A stretch of 10,250 nucleotides of DNA from Actinomycetota bacterium (GTDB taxonomy: Bacteria; Actinomycetota; Humimicrobiia; Humimicrobiales; Humimicrobiaceae): assembly GCA_023488645.1 (NCBI GenBank), contig JAMDDL010000193.1, positions 1 through 10,250 of the forward strand, given 5' to 3'. The notes below the pieces were generated by a model that was not told the origin of the DNA, ran no database searches, and saw only the letters and a program-made list of their open reading frames with translations. The translations under genes and the position numbers were made by a program. Shown piece by piece: positions 1 to 7,640 of this stretch; the first letter of the stretch is position 1, and every line of letters begins with the position of its first letter.

Positions 1-117
1 AATAAGTGCTTCCTTGCCACTTGCTGCTAAATCTGTAACAAAATTTTCTTTTATCAGAAAGTCTTTTATTAATTCTCTTATTTCAGCTTCATCATCAACA
101 ATTAATATCTTTTTCAT
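1..117 (-). CDS. Response regulator, receiver domain N-terminus (partial)
   Basis: The minus strand reads from an ATG at 117 into the left edge with no stop, giving 39 residues beginning MKKILIVDDEAEIRELIKDF. This is the first beta strand, acidic pocket and first helix of a CheY-like receiver domain. The paired aspartates at residues 8-9 (VDDE) are the Mg-binding acidic residues, and the ASGKEAL stretch at residues 32-38 matches the usual end of beta-2 and start of alpha-3. The phospho-accepting Asp and any output domain lie outside the window, so neither the DNA-binding class nor the partner kinase can be named. No strong Shine-Dalgarno precedes the ATG. A weak promoter-like pair (TTCAAT, 17 bases, TACAAT with the -10 at about 166-171) lies upstream. 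It is separated from the metabolic cluster by more than 700 bases of non-coding DNA and is probably unrelated to it. Confidence 0.85.
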   Translation of the reverse strand, partial: MKKILIVDDEAEIRELIKDFLIKENFVTDLAASGKEALI

Positions 118-422
118 AAATTTTAAATAATTGTCTCAATAACTAATTTTATGACAAAATCTGATATTGTAATTTAAATTATATTAATATTGAACTGCTT
201 TTTCAGATTATTAAACAGGATTTATTGTATGCATTTCCTGATATATAATCAGAAAACTAATTCTCAGGTAACATTTTCTAAAAAAATTCTTACAGCAAAA
301 TATAATATGAAGAAAGTTTAGAACAAAATGTTTTATATTTAAAGAAAAAAGTTTGTGAAGCAGTAATATTGTAAAATTTCTTCTATTTTATAAACACTGT
401 TTCCTAAGCCTGTTTTTCCATC
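118..422. other. AT-rich intergenic DNA, no gene seen
   Basis: I see no reading frame with recognisable protein content on either strand. The stretch is very AT-rich and probably holds the promoter of the response regulator (weak -10 TACAAT near 166-171, read leftward) plus further decayed sequence continuing from the DUF362 remnant on its right. No RNA gene, strong hairpin or repeat array is visible. Confidence 0.5.
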
Positions 423-613
423 CTAAACAATGCCCCCCTCGAGCTTATGCAGATTCAGCCTTGTTTTTTGCGTAACGCAGCCCATAGACAGATTTTTTAT
501 CGCCCCACCTAAGCTGCTTACTCCATGCCCTTTCATATGTGAAAACACCACAATCCCATCAGCATCCAGACATGGTCTGCTATCTGAATTTCCTTTAAAC
601 TTTTAAAATTCAC
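423..613 (-). pseudogene. Remnant of a DUF362 (iron-sulfur associated) protein, frameshifted
   Basis: Two minus-strand frames join into one recognisable DUF362 core. From a GTG at 613 one frame reads VNFKSLKEIQIADHV. After a frame change near 558-565 the other frame reads DADGIVVFSHMKGHG, then GGAIKNLSMGC and a short tail to a TAG at 423-425. The S-H-x-K-G-H and G-G-A-[IL]-K-N-x-x-M-G-C motifs are the hallmark of DUF362 proteins, many of which continue into a 2x[4Fe-4S] ferredoxin segment. Here there is no intact start (a TAA lies in frame just upstream of the motif frame), a frameshift splits the core, and a stop comes before any ferredoxin cysteines. A functional member is normally around 300 residues or more; under 65 residues survive. 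The segment is also visibly more GC-rich than its flanks. I read it as a decayed gene, with family assignment by motif recognition only. Confidence 0.75.
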
Positions 614-849
614 GGGTTTGGGATAATAATATTATTTTACAAATAAATGCTAAATTTCTTAAGAAAATAAATCCTGAACTTCTTAAAAGACATTAACCTT
701 TCAAACTGCAATTGCCCTAAATTTAAATGCAAAAGACATGCAATATGTATTGAGTGTATTGAATACCATACAAAACATAGAAGGCTCCCCTATTGTAAAA
801 GAGAGTAAATATTGAAGCTTCCCGCAAGATTTTATTCATAACAGTGCAA
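614..849. other. AT-rich intergenic DNA downstream of the LacI gene
   Basis: No intact gene. It may contain more of the decayed DUF362 gene, but I recognise no motifs there. Between 747 and 766 there is a short repeat, GTATTGA-GT-GTATTGA, whose second copy forms the inverted repeat GTATT-G-AATAC. No convincing intrinsic terminator for the LacI gene ending at 850 is visible. Confidence 0.45.
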
Positions 850-1860
850 TTATTTACTCCTGGTGGATTCTCTTATTATTAATTCTGGAGGAATGATTTT
901 CTTTATCGCTTTTTTAAAAACAGGTTCTGCTATTCTTTTTAAAAGCAATTTGCTTACTACATCGGCCATCTCAATAATAGGATAACGAACAGTAGTTAAT
1001 CTGGGAATATATATCTCGCTTAGAGGTGTGCCATCATAACCTATAACTGATATGTCTTCCGGAACTTTCAAACCCAAGTCAGCCAAACCTCTTATCGCTC
1101 CGAAAGCATTAATATCGTTAAAAGTAAAAATTGCAGTTATTCTGGAATTTTCCTCTAAAAGTTTTTTAACAGCTTCAATCCCGGCATTAAAAGTAAAGCC
1201 GCCTCGAACAATATTGTTTGTATCAAAAAATAAACCTTGTTCTTCAAAAGCTTTTGCAAACCCTTTTTTTCTTTCTAAACTATGTGAATGATCACTAATT
1301 CTATCAATATAGCCAACATCCGTGTGACCAAGGCTTAGAAGATACTTTGCCGCATCATAACCACCTTTATAATTATCTACCAACACAGTATCCTCATTAA
1401 TATCAGGTATCATACGATCTAAAATTATTATCGGTATTCCTATGTTCCTAAATTTTTCTAAATGCTTCCCATCCATAGTAGCAGGAACAATTATAACCCC
1501 ATCCACCATCTTTGATCGTAAGGTATTTAAATGTTCCAGCTCTCTGCCAATATCATATGCCGAATTGCAGACAATAACATTGTAATTCTGGGAAAATAAG
1601 ATATCTTCAATATTTTTTTCAACTCCTGAAAAAAGCATATTGGAACTGTCGGGGATAATTAAACCGATGGTGCTGGATTTCTTTCTCCTCAAGCTGCCGG
1701 CCAGTAAGTTTGGCTGATAGTCCAGTTCCATCATGGCTTTCACCACACGGTCTATTAGTTCATCACTGACGTGGCGCGTCTTGTTTATTACATGTGAAAC
1801 TGTTGCTACGGAAACCTGGGCTTTTTTTGCTATATCCCTTATGTTAACTATTTTAATCAC
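850..1860 (-). CDS. LacI/GalR-family transcriptional regulator (downstream paralogue)
   Basis: This is a 336-residue protein, the usual LacI-family length. An N-terminal helix-turn-helix spans about residues 6-26, with recognition helix VSVATVSHVIN (residues 16-26), and a hinge helix carrying the minor-groove leucine region (LLAGSLR, about 52-58) follows. The periplasmic-binding-protein-like effector domain runs from about 63 (STIGLIIPD) to the end. Arg197 (SLERKKGF) and Asp276 (IGYDG) occupy positions that contact sugar or purine effectors in family members. It acts as a cytoplasmic dimer on a palindromic operator. The start is a GTG at 1860; an in-frame TAA lies four codons upstream, so it cannot extend. 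No well-spaced Shine-Dalgarno is seen. It begins 65 bases after the transketolase C-half with no terminator or strong promoter between, so it is probably the last gene of the operon and feeds back on it. The ligand is unknown. Confidence 0.93.
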   Translation of the reverse strand: MIKIVNIRDIAKKAQVSVATVSHVINKTRHVSDELIDRVVKAMMELDYQPNLLAGSLRRKKSSTIGLIIPDSSNMLFSGVEKNIEDILFSQNYNVIVCNSAYDIGRELEHLNTLRSKMVDGVIIVPATMDGKHLEKFRNIGIPIIILDRMIPDINEDTVLVDNYKGGYDAAKYLLSLGHTDVGYIDRISDHSHSLERKKGFAKAFEEQGLFFDTNNIVRGGFTFNAGIEAVKKLLEENSRITAIFTFNDINAFGAIRGLADLGLKVPEDISVIGYDGTPLSEIYIPRLTTVRYPIIEMADVVSKLLLKRIAEPVFKKAIKKIIPPELIIRESTRSK

Positions 1861-1925
1861 TCCATATGCTTATTTTATATTGCAAAAATATTTTTCTATA
1901 TGTATGCCATTTAAAAATAGTTATA

Positions 1926-2858
1926 TTATTTCTTTTTTTTTATTACTTTTTTTACAGCTTCCGCTATATGGGTAGAGCTCATTTGATACTTTTCTAAAAG
2001 TTCCTTATTGGTCCCGCATTCATTGAATACATCCTTAATCCCGATTCTTAACATAGGAGCACAAGCTTCTTCAACCAGAACTTCGGCTACCGCACTTCCC
2101 AGACCACCATAAATATTATGATTTTCACAGGTTACTATCGCTCCCGTCTCCATTGCACTTTTAATAACTGCTTCCCTGTCTATGGGCTTTATTGTAGACA
2201 TATTTACCACTCTTACATTTATTCCATCTACTTTTAACTTTTCTGCTGCTATTAATGATTCGGAGGTCATTACCCCACAGGAAATTATTGCCGCATCATT
2301 TCCATCTTTTACGATTGCCGCTTTCCCTATTTCGAATTTATAGCTGCTGTCAAATATATCCGGCCATTCATCCCTTGTTTCTCTCATATAAACAGGCCCA
2401 TAATAATTGGCAATTGTCTCCATGGCCTGATCCATTTCAATAACATCAGACGGGTCAATTACTATAATACCGGGTATTGCCCTCATTATAGCCATATCTT
2501 CTCCTGCCATATGAGTAGCACCTGTTCTCCCGTTAAAAAGACCGGTATAAGCTCCTATGATCTTTACATTTAATTTCGGATAAGCAATTGAAATTGAAAT
2601 CTGATCAGCGGGTCTCTTAGTAACAAATACTGCAAATGAAGCAACAAAAGGGATTTTCCCGCAGCTTGCCAGTCCCGCTGCAACACCAATCATATTCTGC
2701 TCAGAAATGCCGCACTGAAAAAATCTATCCGGAAATTCTTGGGCAAAATATGCAACTTTAGTAGAACTGGCTAAGTCTGCATCTAGTACTACTATATTCT
2801 TGTTATTTCTGCCTAGCTCCAAAAGTGATTTACCAAATGCTTCCCTGAAAGCTGTCAT
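1926..2858 (-). CDS. Transketolase, C-terminal half (pyrimidine-binding and C-terminal domains)
   Basis: This 310-residue protein is the second half of a split transketolase, an enzyme that moves two-carbon ketol units between sugar phosphates using thiamine diphosphate. The pyrimidine-binding domain comes first, with the glutamate that activates the cofactor in CGISEQN (Glu53). THMAGEDMA (residues 115-123) carries conserved substrate-side residues. The C-terminal domain starts about residue 175 and contains CENHNIYGGLGSA (244-256). The start is an ATG with a strong AGGAGG about 10 bases upstream. It follows the N-half by 56 bases, and the two products must assemble into the active heteromeric enzyme. 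Split transketolases are common in archaea and many anaerobic bacteria. Related proteins include 1-deoxyxylulose-5-phosphate synthase and pyruvate dehydrogenase E1 halves; the THMAGED and ENHN motifs and the partner's sequence favour transketolase. Donor and acceptor specificity cannot be read from the sequence. Confidence 0.93.
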   Translation of the reverse strand: MTAFREAFGKSLLELGRNNKNIVVLDADLASSTKVAYFAQEFPDRFFQCGISEQNMIGVAAGLASCGKIPFVASFAVFVTKRPADQISISIAYPKLNVKIIGAYTGLFNGRTGATHMAGEDMAIMRAIPGIIVIDPSDVIEMDQAMETIANYYGPVYMRETRDEWPDIFDSSYKFEIGKAAIVKDGNDAAIISCGVMTSESLIAAEKLKVDGINVRVVNMSTIKPIDREAVIKSAMETGAIVTCENHNIYGGLGSAVAEVLVEEACAPMLRIGIKDVFNECGTNKELLEKYQMSSTHIAEAVKKVIKKKK

Positions 2859-2914
2859 TAATGTATTACCTCCTAAATTTTCTTTTAAAACTATCTTTTA
2901 TTTTGCTGCTTGCG

Positions 2915-3754
2915 CTATTTTCTTATTTCAGCTATTGCAGCATTATATTCATCCTGCGTCGGAACACTCCCATGCCATTTGCAGGTATTTTGCATAAAAG
3001 AAACACCCTTACCCTTTATGGTATTTGCAATTATTATTGCCGGTTTTCCTTTTACCTCTTTTGCCTTATAAAGATTTTCTATAAACTGTTTAAAATCGTG
3101 ACCGTCAACCTCTATTACTTCCCATCCAAAAGCTTTCCATTTATCTGCAACCGGAGCAATTCCCATGATTTCAGGTACGTTACCCATAAGCTGGACATTA
3201 TTCAGATCAAGTATGGACGTTATATTATCTAATTTATAATGTGCGGCAAACAGGGCTGCTTCCCAGACCTGCCCTTCCTGTATTTCGCCGTCACCTAAAA
3301 TCACAAATGTATGATAACCTTTTTTGTCTAATCTGGCTGCAAGTGCCATTCCTAAACCTATAGACAAACCCTGACCAAGAGCACCTGTTGAAGCTTCTAT
3401 TCCCGGTACTTTTGTTTTATCGGGATGTACTTGAAGACTACTGTTAATCATCCCGAATGTCTTTAACTCCTCTTTTGAAAAGAATCCTTTTTGTGCAAGA
3501 GTTGAATATAATGCAGCAGCACAATGGCCTTTTGACACCACTAACCTGTCGCGATCGGGCCATCCGGGATTTTCGGGATCTACTTTTAAAACCTTAAAAT
3601 AAAGCGCTACAAGAATATCAGTTACCGAAAGAGAACCGCCGATATGCCCTACTCCGGCTTCTTTAACCATAGTTAAAACACTGCAGCGTATATTTTTTGC
3701 TATATCTTCCAACCGCATTATCTCAATTTCATTAAATCTGTTTAAATTTTCCAA
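2915..3754 (-). CDS. Transketolase, N-terminal half (thiamine diphosphate-binding domain)
   Basis: This 279-residue protein is the pyrophosphate-binding half of a split transketolase. Visible motifs are GHIGGSLS (36-43) with His37, SKGH (74-77) with His77, and the thiamine diphosphate signature GDGEIQEGQVWEA (154-166) ending near Asn185 (LDLNNVQ), where GDG and Asn hold the metal-pyrophosphate. HGSVP (261-265) supplies the His conserved near the active site. Together with the downstream C-half it covers the length of a full transketolase. The start is a TTG at 3754, chosen because GGGGGAG stands three bases before it. The next in-frame ATG (residue 13) has no ribosome site, although the spacing at TTG is tighter than usual. 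It lies 66 bases after the LarA-like gene in the same operon. Its expected role is interconversion of pentose phosphates with fructose-6-phosphate and glyceraldehyde-3-phosphate, the latter being the substrate of the operon's GAPDH. Confidence 0.93.
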   Translation of the reverse strand: MENLNRFNEIEIMRLEDIAKNIRCSVLTMVKEAGVGHIGGSLSVTDILVALYFKVLKVDPENPGWPDRDRLVVSKGHCAAALYSTLAQKGFFSKEELKTFGMINSSLQVHPDKTKVPGIEASTGALGQGLSIGLGMALAARLDKKGYHTFVILGDGEIQEGQVWEAALFAAHYKLDNITSILDLNNVQLMGNVPEIMGIAPVADKWKAFGWEVIEVDGHDFKQFIENLYKAKEVKGKPAIIIANTIKGKGVSFMQNTCKWHGSVPTQDEYNAAIAEIRK

Positions 3755-3820
3755 TTACTCCCCCAATAATTTTATGCTAATTTCTTATTCATATATTAAT
3801 CATTTAAATATTATTACTTG

Positions 3821-5068
3821 CTATTTCTTTAATCTGACATACCTTCCTGTAGGAACTATGGTTATCTTTAAGCTGCTGTTTTGAGAAATACTCTCATCCA
3901 GATATTCCTGAAGGTTTTCTATCTTTTTAAAACCCATTTTTTCAGTTGCTTCAATGCTAAAATCCGAATAAAGAAAAACTTGTGTTTTCGTTAAGATCTT
4001 GGATATTGCTACCGCTTTATGACCGCCCAGAACAAAATTTCTTTTAAGGTTACTGCTTATAAGTTCATAATCCCTGCAATTTGCCATCCATTCTTCGAAT
4101 ATATCTTCCCCAAATCCTTCAGAGCAGGAAGCTACTAAGATGATGGTTCCTTTTTCAGTTACTATTTCCTTGACATTTTCCAGAGCCTTTTGAGATTGAT
4201 ACAGGTTTATATCTTTCGGATAACCTCCCTGAGATGTTATTACTATGTCAGCAGGTTTTTTAACTTCTCTTTTATATATCAAGTCATATTTTTTTATGCC
4301 TTCAATGTATGCTTCATTATTTTTTCCGGCTACAGCGGCAATTATATTTTTTTTATCATCAAGTATTACATTGAATACAAAGCCAATTCCAGCAAGTTTA
4401 CCTGCTTCCTCAATATCCTGCCTTACGGGATTATCATAAAAATTACCGGCTGCAGCATTTTCATCCAGCATCATTTTATGGTTAAACTGAATTGAATTTC
4501 TGGCACATATTCCAGGCATAACCGCTTTTGCCCCGCCGCTGTAACCGGCAAAATAATGATATTCAATATTGCCGGTGGCAATTAACAGATGGCAATCAAG
4601 TGCTCCTTTATATACTTCTACCGGAGTATCTGCTGCAGTATGTCCGATTAACTTGGTATTTGAGATGTCCGAATCTTCGACTTTTACATGTTCGTAAATA
4701 TAATCTCCAACCAGTTTTCTTTTTTCATTATCGGTATGTCTTCGATGAATACCCAGACCCAGTATTATTTTTATATTTTGATTTTCTATGCCTGCCTTGT
4801 TTAATTCTTCTACCAGCAAGGGCAGGAATTTATAAGAAGGACAGGGCCTGGTTATATCGCTTGCAATAATAGCTGCACTCTTTTTATCCCGAGCTATCTC
4901 ACACAACCTGGCTGATTTAACCGGACTTTCCAAAGCCTGCCTTATAATAACATTTTCATCAAGATTGTGGCTGTTGTTTTCTCCGCCATGAATAATATCC
5001 TGAATATTTTTATCCGGTATTTCTAATTCTATGCTTTCTTTTCCGTAAGGGATTTTTATGTTCATCAT
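3821..5068 (-). CDS. LarA-family nickel-dependent 2-hydroxyacid racemase
   Basis: This 415-residue protein has the LarA fold signature of lactate racemase and its relatives, which interconvert D- and L-2-hydroxyacids through hydride transfer to a nickel-pincer nucleotide cofactor. All key positions appear: Asp71 and Arg74 in SDITRP, His108 in GLGIHRRHT, His171 in EYHYFAG, the cofactor-attaching lysine Lys181 in GYSGGAK, and His197 in FNHK. Compared with my recollection of Lactiplantibacillus plantarum LarA (His108, His174, Lys184, His200), the spacing is nearly the same. The ATG at 5068 overlaps the malic enzyme stop (ATGA), so translation is probably coupled and a separate ribosome site is weak. 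The family is broader than lactate and includes malate, hydroxyglutarate and other racemases or epimerases. The coupling to malic enzyme makes malate the best guess, as inference only. The cofactor-making LarB, LarC and LarE are not in the window and would have to be encoded elsewhere. Confidence 0.9.
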   Translation of the reverse strand: MMNIKIPYGKESIELEIPDKNIQDIIHGGENNSHNLDENVIIRQALESPVKSARLCEIARDKKSAAIIASDITRPCPSYKFLPLLVEELNKAGIENQNIKIILGLGIHRRHTDNEKRKLVGDYIYEHVKVEDSDISNTKLIGHTAADTPVEVYKGALDCHLLIATGNIEYHYFAGYSGGAKAVMPGICARNSIQFNHKMMLDENAAAGNFYDNPVRQDIEEAGKLAGIGFVFNVILDDKKNIIAAVAGKNNEAYIEGIKKYDLIYKREVKKPADIVITSQGGYPKDINLYQSQKALENVKEIVTEKGTIILVASCSEGFGEDIFEEWMANCRDYELISSNLKRNFVLGGHKAVAISKILTKTQVFLYSDFSIEATEKMGFKKIENLQEYLDESISQNSSLKITIVPTGRYVRLKK

Positions 5069-6291
5069 GCTCTATTTTTTACAATTTCTTTTGCCTTTTT
5101 TTCAATAAGAGTAAGATCAACTTTCCCGTATGTATTATTGGTCTCCAGCGCTGCTTTGGCCACACTTACCGCAACTGCAGGAAGTACTCTTTTGTCAAAA
5201 GGCTTGGGAATAATATAATCTTCTCTTAGGTCGTTACCCACAATTTCTGAAATAGCTTTAGCTGCAGCAAGTTTCATTTCCATATTTATTTCCTTCGCTT
5301 TAGCATCAAGAGCACCCCTGAATATGCCCGGGAATGCAAGCACGTTATTTACCTGGTTGCTGTAATCGCTTCTTCCGGTGGCTATGACTTTAACACCGTA
5401 TTCTTTTGCAAGTTCCACTTTGATTTCAGGTTCCGGATTTGCAAGAGCAAAGATAACAGGGTTTTTCTTCATATTCTTAATCATTTCGGGAGTCAGAACA
5501 TTTGCAGACGATACACCAATAAATATATCCGCATCTTCCAGTGCCAAAGAAAGATTCCCTTTTACATTTCCTGGATTTGTGGAATCCGCGAGCTTTTGTT
5601 TGGCAGCATTGAGGCCTTCCCTGCCTTTGTGGATTATTCCTTCTCTGTCACACATTATGATATTGTTTGCACCAATGTAATTCAATAACCCTGTCACGGA
5701 AGTACCCGCTGCTCCTGCTCCGTTTATTACTATTCTTATTTCAGCTATATCTTTGCCATAAAGTCTTAGGGCATTTAATAAACCGGCAAGAGTTACAATA
5801 GCAGTCCCATGCTGGTCGTCATGAAATATGAGCATTTTTGTTTCTTTTTTTAATCTGCTCTCAATTTCAAAACACCTGGGTGCTGCAATATCTTCCAAAT
5901 TTATGCCTGAAAATGAGGGTTCCAGATATTTTACCGTATCAACTATTACGCCATCATCCTGACTGTCTAAACAAATTGGAAATGCGGATACTCCTCCAAA
6001 TTGCTTGAACAGCACACACTTTCCCTCCATTACCGGCAATGCCGCTCTTGCACCAATGTTCCCAAGACCAAGCACAGCAGAACCGTCAGACACTACAGCA
6101 ATCATATTTCCTCTTGCCGTATATGTATTTAAAGCTGCGGGATCTCTTGCAATTACCCGGCATGGTTCTGCAACACCAGGTGAATATGCTAGTGCCAGAT
6201 CATGTTCATCATCGGTTCTTACAGTGCTTACAACATCAATCTTGCCCACAAATTTTTTATGCATTTCCAATGCTTCTTCATAAATATTCAA
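5065..6291 (-). CDS. Malic enzyme (NAD(P)-dependent, oxaloacetate-decarboxylating type)
   Basis: This 408-residue protein matches the short bacterial malic enzymes, which convert L-malate to pyruvate and CO2 with reduction of NAD or NADP. The catalytic tyrosine is Tyr36 in LAYSPGVAEPC and the general-base lysine is Lys91 in VMEGKCVLFKQFG. Metal ligands appear in LED (131-133) and FHDDQHGTA (156-164). The Rossmann loop GAGAAG (191-196) binds the nucleotide, and ANPEPEI (284-290) and SNQVNN (311-316) complete the active site. There is no C-terminal phosphotransacetylase domain, unlike the long MaeB type. The start is a TTG at 6291 with AGAGG eight bases upstream, and this places the N-terminus where the family expects it. 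It lies 92 bases after pgk, the widest gap inside the operon, and overlaps the LarA-like gene by four bases. NAD versus NADP preference cannot be decided reliably. It could also run towards malate under high CO2. Confidence 0.93.
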   Translation of the reverse strand: MNIYEEALEMHKKFVGKIDVVSTVRTDDEHDLALAYSPGVAEPCRVIARDPAALNTYTARGNMIAVVSDGSAVLGLGNIGARAALPVMEGKCVLFKQFGGVSAFPICLDSQDDGVIVDTVKYLEPSFSGINLEDIAAPRCFEIESRLKKETKMLIFHDDQHGTAIVTLAGLLNALRLYGKDIAEIRIVINGAGAAGTSVTGLLNYIGANNIIMCDREGIIHKGREGLNAAKQKLADSTNPGNVKGNLSLALEDADIFIGVSSANVLTPEMIKNMKKNPVIFALANPEPEIKVELAKEYGVKVIATGRSDYSNQVNNVLAFPGIFRGALDAKAKEINMEMKLAAAKAISEIVGNDLREDYIIPKPFDKRVLPAVAVSVAKAALETNNTYGKVDLTLIEKKAKEIVKNRA

Positions 6292-6383
6292 GTAATTTTC
6301 CTCTATTCTTTTTCTGTATTTAATAATTTGTTTTTAATATTTAGTTATAATGAGGGCTTTACATTTTTCCCTTAAAATCATAA

Positions 6384-7634
6384 TTATTTTTTGAATCTTG
6401 CGGCTGATTTTTTAAGTGCAGCAACTACTGGAAGCTCCTCACCAGATAAAAATCTCACCATAGCTCCCCCGCCGGTACATACATAAGAAAAATCTTCTTT
6501 TAGCCCGTATTTGTTAACTGCAGAAATTGAATCTCCTCCTCCAATTACCGAGAAGTTCTGTGATTTGGCAATATGCGTTAGAAGTTCTCTGGTTCCTGCT
6601 TCGGTTTCCGGTTTCTCAAATACACCTGCCGGTCCATTTGTAAATACTGTTGCAGCTTTGGATATTTCTTTTTTATACAGGTCAATAGTTTTGCTTCCGA
6701 TATCTAATATGGGTAATTCCGAAGGTAGTTTATCAATACCAAATTCGATACGACCATTATTCGAAGAGGCAAAATCCACAGGTATTAGTATCTTATCTTC
6801 ATATTTCGATAAAATTTCTTTGGCAATATCAAGAAACTTATCCAATTTTTTATCATAAACCACCTTTTTAGATGCTTCCCCTATATCCATATTCTTAGCT
6901 AACATAAATAAATGTGCCAGAAGACCGGCAGTTAATATTTTGTCGGCAATCCCATCACCTAAAACTTTAGGCATCATATCAAAAGCATCTTCTATTTTTG
7001 CACCGCCTAAAAGAAATACTTCGGGATGTTTAGGGGAATTAATAATTTTTGATAAAACTTCATATTCTCTCTCAAAAAGCCTGCCCATGGCAGAAGGAAG
7101 AAGTTCTTCAAAACCAACCAATGTAGGCTGGCCCCTGTGAGCTGCTGCAAAAGCATCGCATACATATATTTGCCCTAGCGGAGCCAATTTTCTGACTACT
7201 ATTGTCTCGGCCTGCTGCTGCGGGGTTAACTTTAATTTAGTTTCAAATAAAGTCATTTCCTCTGCCATATATCTGACATTATCCAGAAGCAGTATCTGGC
7301 CATCTGTAAGATTTTTTATTGCCTGCCTTGCTGCAGGACCGCACACATCATCAATAAAATCAACTTTCTTTCCAAGAAGGTCAGATAGTACACCGGCATG
7401 AATCTCGGTGGAAATAAAATTATGATATTCAAGGTCTCCTCCCTGATGAGCTAGAATAGTAAGCCTTGCTCCTTTTTGGGACAATTCCGTTATTGTCGGT
7501 ATAGCTGCTTTTATTCTTTCGGTATCACTAAGCTTTTGACTTTCTTTATTGTAAGGAGAATTTAGGTCAAATCTGGCCAGTACAACTTTCGATTTAAAAT
7601 TAAAATCATCTAAAGTATTTATTTGGTATTTCAT
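6384..7634 (-). CDS. pgk: Phosphoglycerate kinase, archaeal sequence type
   Basis: This 416-residue cytoplasmic enzyme transfers phosphate from 1,3-bisphosphoglycerate to ADP, giving ATP and 3-phosphoglycerate. The N-domain substrate site is visible: ARFDLNSP (20-27), Arg40, LAHQGG (61-66), Arg121, and DAFAAAHRGQPTLVGF (160-175). The nucleotide domain has LGGAKI (209-214), NGPAGVFE (333-340), GGGDS (365-369) and TGGGA (387-391). Several motifs are of the archaeal form: LNSP where bacterial enzymes usually have NVP, AHQG where they have SHLGRP, and DAFAAAHR where they have DAFGTAHR. The ATG at 7634 is six bases after the gap stop, and its ribosome site GGAG lies within the last codons of gap, nine bases upstream, so the two genes are tightly coupled. 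With gap it forms the ATP-yielding segment of lower glycolysis (or the reverse, gluconeogenic segment). Confidence 0.95.
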   Translation of the reverse strand: MKYQINTLDDFNFKSKVVLARFDLNSPYNKESQKLSDTERIKAAIPTITELSQKGARLTILAHQGGDLEYHNFISTEIHAGVLSDLLGKKVDFIDDVCGPAARQAIKNLTDGQILLLDNVRYMAEEMTLFETKLKLTPQQQAETIVVRKLAPLGQIYVCDAFAAAHRGQPTLVGFEELLPSAMGRLFEREYEVLSKIINSPKHPEVFLLGGAKIEDAFDMMPKVLGDGIADKILTAGLLAHLFMLAKNMDIGEASKKVVYDKKLDKFLDIAKEILSKYEDKILIPVDFASSNNGRIEFGIDKLPSELPILDIGSKTIDLYKKEISKAATVFTNGPAGVFEKPETEAGTRELLTHIAKSQNFSVIGGGDSISAVNKYGLKEDFSYVCTGGGAMVRFLSGEELPVVAALKKSAARFKK

Positions 7635-7640
7635 ATAGGT

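Noticed and set aside
469..479. Palindrome TGCGTAACGCA next to a T run, resembling an intrinsic terminator
   Set aside because: The T run precedes the stem on the plus strand and becomes an A run after it on the minus strand, so neither direction gives stem-then-U-tract. It also lies inside the DUF362 remnant coding sequence.
814..821. Eight-base palindrome GAAGCTTC downstream of the LacI gene
   Set aside because: Too short and without extended symmetry or context; expected by chance in this length of DNA.
1052..1291. Plus-strand open frames opposite the regulators and enzymes (for example 1052-1291, 4190-4495, 4528-4869, 5378-5680, 6511-6858, 7717-7998)
   Set aside because: Each lies wholly opposite a well-supported minus-strand gene, has no recognisable family motif and no ribosome site pattern; they are shadows of the real genes.
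1926..3754. The two thiamine-enzyme halves as 1-deoxyxylulose-5-phosphate synthase or a pyruvate dehydrogenase E1
   Set aside because: The GHIGGSLS, SKGH, HGSVP, THMAGED and ENHN motifs and the split point fit split transketolase better, and no lipoyl or E2/E3 partners are present.
6325..6375. AGGG...CCCT inverted repeat between pgk and mae
   Set aside because: Four-base arms with a 12-base loop and no T tract; expected by chance.
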